DNA from: Kiritimatiellia bacterium
GTDB lineage: Bacteria; Verrucomicrobiota; Kiritimatiellia; RFP12; UBA1067
Assembly: GCA_017405115.1 (NCBI GenBank)
Contig: JAFRBA010000066.1
Location: 1-5,392 of the forward strand
Direction of reading: 5' to 3'
Length of the DNA stretch: 5,392 nt
The notes beneath the pieces were generated by a model. It worked only from the letters and a program-made list of their open reading frames with translations, did no database searches and was not told the DNA's origin. This document shows positions 1-5,392 of this stretch, piece by piece; the first letter of the stretch is position 1; each line of letters begins with the position of its first letter. Made by a program: the position numbers and the translations under genes.

Positions 1-42
1 TCGGCACAAATGACTTGCTTATACAGCTTCAGTACGAGCCGG

Positions 43-66
43 AAAGAACGGCGCAGGCGAGCGCCG
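43..66 (-). terminator. Possible rho-independent terminator after the oxidoreductase gene
   Basis: On the minus strand, CGGCGC (66-61) and GCGCCG (54-49) pair as a perfect 6-bp all-GC stem around a 6-nt loop, followed at once by TTCTTT (48-43). It lies about 75 nt past the oxidoreductase stop codon and in the right orientation. The stem is short and the T-tract is interrupted, so this is only a candidate. The rest of 1-141 shows nothing I can name. Confidence 0.35.
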
Positions 67-141
67 CCGGCAACAGCGACCAGGCGCGAGCAACGTCATA
101 TTTCCCGATGTGCATTTCCAGATCCGCAGTTGCCCGGTGGT

Positions 142-1179
142 TCAGACCTTCAGCACGCGTCCGCTGGCGGCGCTTCGCCGCTCGGCGCACAGGAGGGCGA
201 CGGAGTCGCGCGCGTCTTCCGCCGTAAGGACGCGCTCCTTCGGCTCGCGCCCCTCCACCATGTCGAGGAAGTACCGCACCTCCGCCTCGTATCCCGTCTG
301 CTTCGGGAGCTTCGGGGAGAACGGCCTGCCGCCATCAGGGTACACGGTTAGCGGAGCCTTGTAGAACGGGCCGAAGTATATGGTGGCCTTCTCCAGGAAG
401 ACGCGCCCCGACGCATCCCAGACGAGCGACGAAGACGCGGCGAACGAGCTGTCGGACGTTATGAGCGCGCCGTCGTAGAAGTAAGTCGAGGTCGTGTGGT
501 CGACGAAGCCGGCGGCGTTGCGGTGGACCGCCGCCGAGACGCGCTTCGGCCGCCCGAACGTTCCGAGGATGTAGTCGGCGTCGTGTATGTGGGCGTCGAA
601 CAGAACCCCGCCGGACTTCTTTTCGTCGAAGAACCAGTCCGCGCCCTTGGGAGACCACTTCGGCGGGGCGATGAACCGCGTGAAGTCCGCCGCGACGACC
701 CTCCCGTACCTGCCGCTCCGCACCAGTTCGCGCACATAGGCGTTCTCCGGGAAGAACCTGACGCAGTGGGCGACGAGCAGCCGCCTCTTCGCCCTGGCCG
801 CCGCCGCGAGCATCCGGTCGCAGTCGCGGACGCTCAGCGCCATCGGCTTCTCGCAGAGGACATGATAGCCCGCGCGCAGCGCGGCAATCGTCGTCTCCGG
901 ATGGAGAAGCGTCGGAAGCGTTATGTCGACCACGTCGAAGCCGCCGGCCTCCAGCATCCGCCCGAAGTCGTCGAAGACCCTGACCGACCTGGGGACCGCA
1001 GAGTTGTCGGCGACGCCCTTGATGTTGCCCTCGACCTTCGAAGTCAGCTGGGCGAGGTTGGCGTCGCATATCGCGACGACCTTCGCCCCGCGGCATTTCC
1101 GCCAGGCGCCGTAGTGCGTGCGCCCCATGAAACCGAACCCGGCGATCGCAACCCTGGTCTTGTCCGCCACCTTTCCCAT
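142..1179 (-). CDS. Gfo/Idh/MocA-family NAD(P)-dependent oxidoreductase
   Basis: This is a predicted cytoplasmic 345-residue dehydrogenase of the Gfo/Idh/MocA family, which oxidises or reduces sugars, inositols and related polyols with NAD(P). Seen: an N-terminal Rossmann nucleotide-binding motif GFGFMG at residues 14-19, the family EKP signature at 110-112, and the C-terminal-domain motif DAHIHDADY at 195-203, in which D195, H199 and D202 match the conserved active-site D/H/D pattern. The length is normal for the family (about 330-400) and there is no signal peptide. The ATG at 1179 is chosen because AGGAGG lies 6-7 nt upstream and the first residues then lead straight into the Rossmann strand. 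The TTG at 1206 would lie upstream of the predicted transcription start. The gene has its own promoter, 55 nt after the xer stop, so it is probably transcribed separately from the topA operon. The substrate cannot be told from sequence; family assignment is secure. Confidence 0.93.
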   Translation of the reverse strand: MGKVADKTRVAIAGFGFMGRTHYGAWRKCRGAKVVAICDANLAQLTSKVEGNIKGVADNSAVPRSVRVFDDFGRMLEAGGFDVVDITLPTLLHPETTIAALRAGYHVLCEKPMALSVRDCDRMLAAAARAKRRLLVAHCVRFFPENAYVRELVRSGRYGRVVAADFTRFIAPPKWSPKGADWFFDEKKSGGVLFDAHIHDADYILGTFGRPKRVSAAVHRNAAGFVDHTTSTYFYDGALITSDSSFAASSSLVWDASGRVFLEKATIYFGPFYKAPLTVYPDGGRPFSPKLPKQTGYEAEVRYFLDMVEGREPKERVLTAEDARDSVALLCAERRSAASGRVLKV

Positions 1180-1209
1180 GTCACACCTCCTCGCATGTTC
1201 CCGCAACGT

Positions 1210-1238
1210 AGTATAGCAGATTCCGCGTCATAACTCAA
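1210..1238 (-). promoter_or_regulatory. Sigma-70-type promoter for the oxidoreductase gene
   Basis: On the minus strand, TTGAGT (1238-1233) and TATACT (1215-1210) are separated by exactly 17 nt, and the -10 is preceded by TGC, giving an extended -10 element. The start of transcription would fall near 1203, leaving a leader of about 24 nt that contains the AGGAGG ribosome-binding site before the ATG at 1179. The -35 box overlaps the TGA stop codon of xer (1235-1237). An A/T-rich promoter of this quality is conspicuous in such GC-rich DNA. Some read-through from xer also remains possible because I see no terminator in the 55-nt gap. Confidence 0.75.
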
Positions 1239-2212
1239 AGCGTACTCGCCGGCGCCGCCGCGCGGGGATGAGCGCGGGCGTACTCGTCTTTCAGGCGCTC
1301 GACCGAGACGTGGGTGTATATCTGCGTGGTGGCGAGCGAGGCGTGGCCCAGCATCTCCTGCACGGACCTCAGGTCGGCGCCGGCGTCGAGGAGGTGCGTC
1401 GCGAAGCTGTGGCGAAGCTTGTGCGGCGTGAGGTCCGCAGGCAGGCCGGCCTCGGCGAGATAGCGCTTCATGCGGCGCTCGGCGAATCGCGCGGAGAACC
1501 TGCCCATCCTGTCGGTCAGGAACACGTCCGCCGTGTCGGCCGCAAGGGCGGCGTCGACTGACGCGGCCGTCCGCCGCAGGCGCTCGAGCGCGGCGACGGC
1601 CGACCTGCCGAGTATCACGAGGCGCTCCTTGGAGCCCTTGCCGGTCACTATGAGGGTGCCGCGCCCGAAGTCGATCTCCCCCCACTTCACCGAGGTCATC
1701 TCGCTGATGCGGCACCCGGTGGAGTAGAGCGCCTCGAACAGCGCCGCGTCGCGGTGCGCCGGATACTCGGCGAGCGTTCCGTCGCGAAGGTCGCGGAGCG
1801 GCTGCGCGAGGAAGCGCGCCGCGTCGCCGACCGATAGCACCTTCGGAAGGGTCTTGGCCCTCCTCGGACCGCGCAGAAGGGAAAACGGGTTGTCGGCGAG
1901 CACGCCTTCGCGCTGGAGAAACCTGCAGAAGGTCCGCGCGGCGGCCAGCTTGCGCCGCACGGTCGCCCCGGCCGCCGGCGCGCCGCCGACGACGAAGGAC
2001 GAGAGGAACCTGCGCGCATCCACCTCCGTCAGGCCCTGCCACGGGTACGGTGGCTGCGCCGCGTCGCCCCACGTCGACGCGACCAGCTGGGCCAGGTCGA
2101 TGGCGTAGCCGTCGACGGTGTTCGCCGAGACGTTGCGCTCGGCCAGCAGGGACCGCATGAACCTGGCGATCAGCGGATCCTCCGCCGCCGCCTTATTTGG
2201 CTGCGGCGCCAT
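1235..2212 (-). CDS. xerC: Tyrosine recombinase of the XerC/XerD family
   Basis: This is a cytoplasmic site-specific recombinase of 325 residues, expected to act with a partner Xer protein at dif to resolve chromosome dimers. Residues about 11-105 form the SAM-like core-binding domain (LIARFMRSLLAERNVSANTV onward) and about 120-310 the catalytic domain. All catalytic residues are visible: R168 (TGCRISE), K192 (GKGSKER), H264 and R267 (HKLRHSF), H290 (LGH) and nucleophile Y299 (QIYTH). Their spacing equals that recalled for E. coli XerD, shifted by 20 residues throughout, so the enzyme looks intact. The ATG at 2212 is preferred: AGGA lies 5 nt upstream. An upstream in-frame start at 2251 would lengthen the overlap with topA. 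At 2212 the gene overlaps the topA end by 20 nt, implying translational coupling. XerC rather than XerD is inferred from linkage to topA and the AHPRA-type C-terminus. An integron or phage integrase is unlikely but not excluded. Confidence 0.9.
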   Translation of the reverse strand: MAPQPNKAAAEDPLIARFMRSLLAERNVSANTVDGYAIDLAQLVASTWGDAAQPPYPWQGLTEVDARRFLSSFVVGGAPAAGATVRRKLAAARTFCRFLQREGVLADNPFSLLRGPRRAKTLPKVLSVGDAARFLAQPLRDLRDGTLAEYPAHRDAALFEALYSTGCRISEMTSVKWGEIDFGRGTLIVTGKGSKERLVILGRSAVAALERLRRTAASVDAALAADTADVFLTDRMGRFSARFAERRMKRYLAEAGLPADLTPHKLRHSFATHLLDAGADLRSVQEMLGHASLATTQIYTHVSVERLKDEYARAHPRAAAPASTL

Positions 2213-4712
2213 CCTTGTCCTGCAGCCCGAGTTCCTCGGCGCGGGCCTCATACTCTGGTATCTGGTCGCGGTACGTCGTGACCACGCGGCGCAGCGCCAT
2301 CGTCTGGCGCATCGAGAGCGAATGCCTCCTGGCGAACTGCTCGGCGAGGGACTCCACGAACGTCTTGTCGTCGTAGACCTTCTTTCCGCGCTTCGCGGGC
2401 TGCCGCCATTCCTTCACGCACTTCAGCAGGTCGAGAAGGCCGGGCACCGCCGGATCGGACTCTATCTGCCCGAAGCCGCCGGGGACGAACTCCGCGAGAC
2501 GTGCGCGCAGCTCTTCGCAGTCGTCTAGCATCCCGGCGTTGTCGCCCACGGACTTCGCGAGGATCGCGAACTGCTTCATCGACAGGCCCTTCCCGTGGTC
2601 CACCTGCTCCCGCAGCGACTTGAGGAACGGGTTCGAATCCATTCCGCCTATGCGGTCCATCGCCTCGAAGCAGTACCGCACCAGCTCCGGGTCGGCCCTC
2701 TTCACGAGCATCGAGCCGGCCCCGAGGCCGGCCTCGCGCAGTTTCGCGGCGGCGTCGGGTATCTGGTCGGCGTAGAGCACGACCATCCTCACGAGGAAGT
2801 CCAGCTGCCGCGCCGAAAGCGGCCGCTTGCCCTCCGCCGCCTGCGCCCTGACGCTGTCGACGAACGCCTTGTCGTCGTATATCCGCTTGCCCATCTTCTT
2901 GGACGGCTTCCACTCGCGGACGTTCGAAAGCAGCTCGAAGAGCAGGTCGAACTTCGCGGGGTCCGGCGGCGGCTCCGCGCAGTTGCCGAGCTCGTTCATG
3001 AAAGTGGCGTAGAATTCGGAGAGCATCTGGTTCATCGGCTCACCCTGCTCCGCCACCTTGTCGAGCTCCGCCTCCATCCGCGACGTGTAGCCGACGCTGA
3101 ACAGGTCGCCGAGCTTCTTCACCAGCCAGTCGCAGACGAGGATGCCTCGCTCGAGCGGGATGAGCTTGCGCTTCTCGGTCTTCGCGTACTCCCTGGCCTT
3201 GAGCGTCTCTATGGTCGCGGCGTAGGTGGACGGGCGCCCCACGCCGTTCTCCTCGAGGGCCTTGATGAGCGACGCCTCGGAGTAGTGGGCGGGGCCCTTC
3301 GTCTGCTTCTCGTCGGAAAGCCACCGCTCCGCCTGCAGCACGTCGCCCACTGCGACCTCGGGCAGATAGGCCACCTCGTCGGAGTCGGCGTCCTCGTCCT
3401 CGTCAGGCTTGCGCTTCTTGGCCGAGAGCTTCATGACCTTGAGGAACCCGTCGAAGTCAATGGCCGTCGCGGACGCGGTGAACAGGTAGTCGTGCGCCAG
3501 GGCCGGCTTGCGCGCGGCGATGGAGACGGTGCGCACCGTGGTCTTGGCGTCGGACATCTGGCTGGCCACGAACCGCCGCCACACCAGGTCGTACAGCCGC
3601 AGCTCAGCGGACTCCAGCCGCGCGGACTCGGGCGTCAGCCCGACGTCCGTCGGGCGTATCGCCTCGTGCGCGCCCTGGGCGTCGGCCTTGGACCGGAAGA
3701 CGTTCGGGGGCTCCGGCACATACCCCGGTCCGTAGGCGTCCCCTATGAACGACCTTGCCGCGGCGCGCGCCTGCTCGGACACGTTGACCGAATCCGTCCT
3801 CATGTACGTTATAAGCCCGCGTTCGTACAGGTCCTGCGCGAGCTTCATTGTCTTGCCGGGCGAGAACCCGAGCACGCTGGAAGCGGCCTGCTGGAGAGTC
3901 GACGTGGTGAACGGCGGCAGGGCGTGACGCGTCTTCGGCTGCGACGACAGCCCCGACACCACCAGCTCCGCGCCAGCGAGGTCGAGCAGTATGTTGTTCG
4001 CGGTCTCGCGGCTGCGCACGGACGGCTTCTCGCCGTCGAAGCGCGCCAGCTTGGCGACGAACGTCTTGGACTCCGACGGCTTGCGCGCCTCCACGCCCAT
4101 GAGGAAGTACGTCTCGGGCTTGAACGCGTCGATCTCGCGCTGCCTCTCGACTAGAAGCCTCAGCGCCACGGACTGCACGCGCCCCGCCGACAGGGACCGG
4201 TTGTTCGGGCAGTTGATGTTCCTCCACAGCAGCGGCGACACCTTGTAGCCGACCAGGCGGTCGAGTATGCGCCGCGCCTGCTGCGCATCCACGAGCGGCA
4301 TGTCGATGCCGCGCGGCGAAGCTATCGCCTCGGTCACGGCGCGCCGGGTGATCTCGTTGTACGTGACGCGCCGGAACGGCTTGTCTTCGGCAACAGGGCC
4401 CAGGACCTCCTTGAGGTGCCAGGCTATCGCCTCCCCCTCCCGGTCGGGATCGCTCGCAAGGTACACCTCGGAAGACGCCTTCACCGCGGCCTTGAGCTCC
4501 GCGACGACCTTCTTCTTGCCGTCCGAGATCACGTATGTCGGAACGAACTCCCACTTCCCGGGGCCCTTCTCCGCGATGCGGATCGCGCCCGACTCCTTCG
4601 GCAGGTCGCGCACGTGGCCCACGGACGACTTCACCGTGAACTCTCCGCCCAGGTACTTCCCTATCGTCTTCGCCTTGGCGGGAGACTCGACTATCAGCAA
4701 CTTCTTAGCCAT
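2193..4712 (-). CDS. topA: DNA topoisomerase I (type IA, omega protein) with a non-canonical C-terminus
   Basis: This 839-residue cytoplasmic enzyme relaxes negative supercoils through a transient 5'-phosphotyrosine break. Seen: the Toprim domain opening KKLLIVESPAKAKTIGKYLG with E9, the metal-binding DPDREGE motif (D88, D90, E92), the SAGRVQSVALRLLVER segment at 175-190, the active site ITYMRTDS with nucleophile Y303 and R305, HEAIRPT at 349-355 and GVGRPSTYA at 490-498. A lysine-rich then acidic, low-complexity insert sits at 432-446. The catalytic core ends near 580. After it there are no CxxC zinc-ribbon motifs; instead three helical repeats occupy about 590-830. The start at 4712 is fixed by the conserved MAKKLLIVESPAKAK beginning. 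It lies 2 nt after the stop of the lptA-like gene (TGA-GG-ATG), with GGGAAGTGAGG as a weak ribosome-binding region, so translational coupling is likely. The 3' end overlaps xer by 20 nt. Identity is certain; the role of the C-terminus is not. Confidence 0.97.
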   Translation of the reverse strand: MAKKLLIVESPAKAKTIGKYLGGEFTVKSSVGHVRDLPKESGAIRIAEKGPGKWEFVPTYVISDGKKKVVAELKAAVKASSEVYLASDPDREGEAIAWHLKEVLGPVAEDKPFRRVTYNEITRRAVTEAIASPRGIDMPLVDAQQARRILDRLVGYKVSPLLWRNINCPNNRSLSAGRVQSVALRLLVERQREIDAFKPETYFLMGVEARKPSESKTFVAKLARFDGEKPSVRSRETANNILLDLAGAELVVSGLSSQPKTRHALPPFTTSTLQQAASSVLGFSPGKTMKLAQDLYERGLITYMRTDSVNVSEQARAAARSFIGDAYGPGYVPEPPNVFRSKADAQGAHEAIRPTDVGLTPESARLESAELRLYDLVWRRFVASQMSDAKTTVRTVSIAARKPALAHDYLFTASATAIDFDGFLKVMKLSAKKRKPDEDEDADSDEVAYLPEVAVGDVLQAERWLSDEKQTKGPAHYSEASLIKALEENGVGRPSTYAATIETLKAREYAKTEKRKLIPLERGILVCDWLVKKLGDLFSVGYTSRMEAELDKVAEQGEPMNQMLSEFYATFMNELGNCAEPPPDPAKFDLLFELLSNVREWKPSKKMGKRIYDDKAFVDSVRAQAAEGKRPLSARQLDFLVRMVVLYADQIPDAAAKLREAGLGAGSMLVKRADPELVRYCFEAMDRIGGMDSNPFLKSLREQVDHGKGLSMKQFAILAKSVGDNAGMLDDCEELRARLAEFVPGGFGQIESDPAVPGLLDLLKCVKEWRQPAKRGKKVYDDKTFVESLAEQFARRHSLSMRQTMALRRVVTTYRDQIPEYEARAEELGLQDKDGAAAK
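2223..2945 (-). other. Three tandem C-terminal repeats in TopA, replacing zinc ribbons
   Basis: Residues about 590-663, 677-742 and 759-830 of TopA are copies of one 65-75-residue unit. Repeats 1 and 3 share the order VREW/VKEW, then GK-x-x-YDDK-x-FV-x-S, then LS-x-RQ, then Y-x-DQIP, then a leucine/glutamate-rich helix ending GL. Repeat 2 is more diverged: it lacks the tryptophan and DDK but keeps F-x-x-SLREQ, a GKGLSMKQ segment and a final helix. The units are rich in charged residues, alpha-helical in appearance and free of paired cysteines. In other TopA proteins this position holds zinc-ribbon or related modules that bind single-stranded DNA or RNA polymerase. A DNA-binding role here is therefore reasonable inference, not shown. 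Confidence 0.8.
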
Positions 4713-4714
4713 CC

Positions 4715-5191
4715 TCACTTCCCGATCTTGCCCTTGAGATCTCCGAGCCCGTTGCGGTTCGGGGAGGAGATCTCCGCCTCCAGCACCTCCACCTGCTCGG
4801 ACCCGGTCCAAAACTTTATCTTCTTGCCGCGGACGACCCGCGGGCCGTCGGGATGCTCCTCGCGCACCTCGGCGGGAACGCCGTCGCCGGCGTACAGCAC
4901 CACCATGCCGGGGTCTCGGTAGTACGACGCCTTCGCGCCGTAGGCCCGCCGCAGCTCGTTCGTCATCGCCACGCCGCCTATCGCGACGATGCGGTTGAGC
5001 TCGTTCGTGCCGTCCATGAAGACATACGCGCGGTCAGCGTGCAGCTGGTACTTCCCGTCGTCGACGAAGACGTTGCCGCTAAAGTAGGCGAAGCCTTCCT
5101 TGCGGTCGTAGTAGGTGCTCGCCGAAGTTATCTTCGCCGACCCCTGGGTGGCGGTTGCCGCCGCCAACACGATTGCCATGATTGGACTCAT
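4715..5191 (-). CDS. LptA/OstA-like periplasmic lipopolysaccharide-transport protein
   Basis: This is a 158-residue protein of the OstA/LptA beta-jellyroll type, whose members bridge the periplasm and carry lipopolysaccharide to the outer membrane. Seen: a short hydrophobic N-terminus (IMAIVLAAATA) that would serve as a signal peptide, then strand-rich repeats with the hallmark pattern YFSGNVFVDDGKYQLHADRA (residues 36-55), RIVAIGGVAMTN (67-78) and a later VVRGKKIKFW segment (119-128). The length is slightly under that of E. coli LptA (185). The ATG at 5191 is chosen because the predicted transcript begins at or next to it. A TTG at 5221 would add ten residues including an arginine, giving a better signal-peptide basic region, but lies upstream of the -10 box. 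A later ATG at 5179 is also possible. It is the first gene of the lptA-topA-xer operon; lptB, lptC and kdsC are not in view. An LptC or LptD N-domain relative cannot be excluded. Confidence 0.75.
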   Translation of the reverse strand: MSPIMAIVLAAATATQGSAKITSASTYYDRKEGFAYFSGNVFVDDGKYQLHADRAYVFMDGTNELNRIVAIGGVAMTNELRRAYGAKASYYRDPGMVVLYAGDGVPAEVREEHPDGPRVVRGKKIKFWTGSEQVEVLEAEISSPNRNGLGDLKGKIGK

Positions 5192-5198
5192 GCGCGAT

Positions 5199-5209
5199 AT
5201 TATACCACA
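5199..5209 (-). promoter_or_regulatory. Extended -10 promoter for the lptA-like/topA/xer operon
   Basis: On the minus strand, TGTGG followed directly by TATAAT (5209-5199) is a consensus extended -10 element. The only good -35-like hexamer, TTGACT (5221-5216), is just 11 nt upstream, too close for a normal spacer, and at 17 nt there is only a poor match (TGAAAG). Extended -10 promoters can work without a -35. Transcription would start near 5192, essentially at the ATG at 5191. Confidence 0.6.
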
Positions 5210-5260
5210 AAACGCAGTCAACTTTCATCATCAACGCGCGACAGGGCCGTCCGGTGAGAA

Positions 5261-5311
5261 GACAGAGTGAATGCGACTGCCCGCGAAGCGGGGAGTCGCA
5301 TTCACTCTGTC
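5261..5311 (+). repeat. 51-nt near-perfect palindrome (24-bp stem, GAA loop)
   Basis: The arms 5261-5284 and 5288-5311 are reverse complements over 24 positions with one G-G mismatch (5279 with 5293), and enclose a 3-nt GAA loop. The outer part of each arm reads GACAGAGTGAATGC or its complement; the inner part is CCCGC/GCGGG. Neither side is followed by a T-tract, so it is not a standard intrinsic terminator. It stands about 60 nt upstream of the operon promoter and is symmetric, so the strand is arbitrary. Confidence 0.9.
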
Positions 5312-5320
5312 GTGTCGCCT

Positions 5321-5369
5321 GGTTGCATTGAGTCTGCCAGTATCTGAGGGGGTTGCATTGTCTCTGCCA
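5321..5369 (+). repeat. Two 19-nt direct repeats with 30-nt period
   Basis: GGTTGCATTGAGTCTGCCA (5321-5339) and GGTTGCATTGTCTCTGCCA (5351-5369) match at 17 of 19 positions and start exactly 30 nt apart. Both contain the box GCATT-N4-CTGCC, which also forms the outer arms of the neighbouring palindrome with T for C (GCATT-CACT-CTGTC). The linked, ordered boxes resemble the multiple subterminal repeats at ends of some insertion sequences, or an array of protein-binding sites. The spacer 5340-5350 is unremarkable. Confidence 0.75.
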
Positions 5370-5378
5370 TAGGCAGAG
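5362..5378 (+). repeat. 7-bp palindrome (CTCTGCC-ATA-GGCAGAG)
   Basis: A perfect 7-bp inverted repeat around an ATA loop begins inside the second direct repeat, so the CTCTGCC end of that repeat is mirrored just outside it. It is followed by an A/G-rich run to the window edge, which would be a T/C-rich run on the other strand only at a distance on the wrong side. No terminator is claimed. Confidence 0.6.
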
Positions 5379-5392
5379 CCTAAGAGAAGAAA

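Noticed and set aside
18..23. TATAAG as a -10 box for a gene beyond the left edge (minus strand)
   Set aside because: No good -35 at the right distance and the TG is in the wrong register for an extended -10; the downstream gene is not visible.
29..115. A 28-codon minus-strand frame starting MHIGKYDVARAW with a hydrophobic LLPAALACAVLSG segment
   Set aside because: It looks faintly like a signal or lipoprotein leader, but it has no convincing ribosome-binding site, is very short, and contains the candidate terminator hairpin.
496..1233. A 245-codon plus-strand open frame antisense to the oxidoreductase
   Set aside because: It is the shadow of a clear Gfo/Idh/MocA gene; its composition is RP/RE-rich and it has no domain of its own.
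2595..4154. A 519-codon open frame on the plus strand, antisense to topA
   Set aside because: It lies wholly inside topA, has arginine/leucine/glycine-rich composition typical of the reverse complement of GC-rich coding DNA, and shows no recognisable domain. The opposite strand encodes an unmistakable TopA.
5261..5311. The palindrome as an intrinsic terminator
   Set aside because: There is no T-tract after either arm (GTGTCGCC on the plus strand, TTCTCACC on the minus strand).
5261..5378. A CRISPR array
   Set aside because: Only two direct repeats are present, 19 nt long with an 11-nt spacer, and no cas genes are in view; this geometry does not fit a CRISPR array.

Overview
This is a high-GC bacterial window. 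All four recognisable protein genes lie on the minus strand and read from right to left: an LptA/OstA-like periplasmic protein, DNA topoisomerase I (topA), a Xer-type tyrosine recombinase, and a Gfo/Idh/MocA-family oxidoreductase. The LptA-like protein implies a diderm (outer-membrane) cell. Together with the high GC, the Gfo/Idh/MocA enzyme and a TopA that lacks zinc fingers but carries an unusual repeated C-terminus, this would fit a member of the PVC superphylum (Verrucomicrobiota, Kiritimatiellota or Lentisphaerota-like). That placement is inference and rests on no marker gene.

Layout, right to left. Positions 5222-5392 hold no convincing gene. They contain a near-perfect 51-nt palindrome followed by two 19-nt direct repeats with a 30-nt period and a small 7-bp palindrome. 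All share a short box, GCATT-N4-CTG(T/C)C, so this looks like a repeat island or the remnant of a mobile-element end. An extended -10 promoter (5199-5209) then drives the lptA-like gene, probably as a leaderless or nearly leaderless message. The lptA-like gene is followed by topA after 2 nt, and topA overlaps xer by 20 nt, so these three genes form a tightly coupled operon. A second, well-formed sigma-70-type promoter (1210-1238) has its -35 box over the xer stop codon and serves the oxidoreductase gene, which also has a strong Shine-Dalgarno. A possible intrinsic terminator sits at 43-66, past the end of that gene.

Functionally, topA and xer pair as chromosome-maintenance genes (supercoil relaxation and chromosome-dimer resolution), a linkage that recurs in other bacteria where topA and xerC are close neighbours. 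The LptA-like gene belongs to envelope biogenesis and is an unexpected first gene for this operon. The oxidoreductase appears to be a separate transcription unit of unknown substrate. The most unusual items are the TopA C-terminal triplicated domain and the repeat island at the right edge. I see no clear new multi-gene system.
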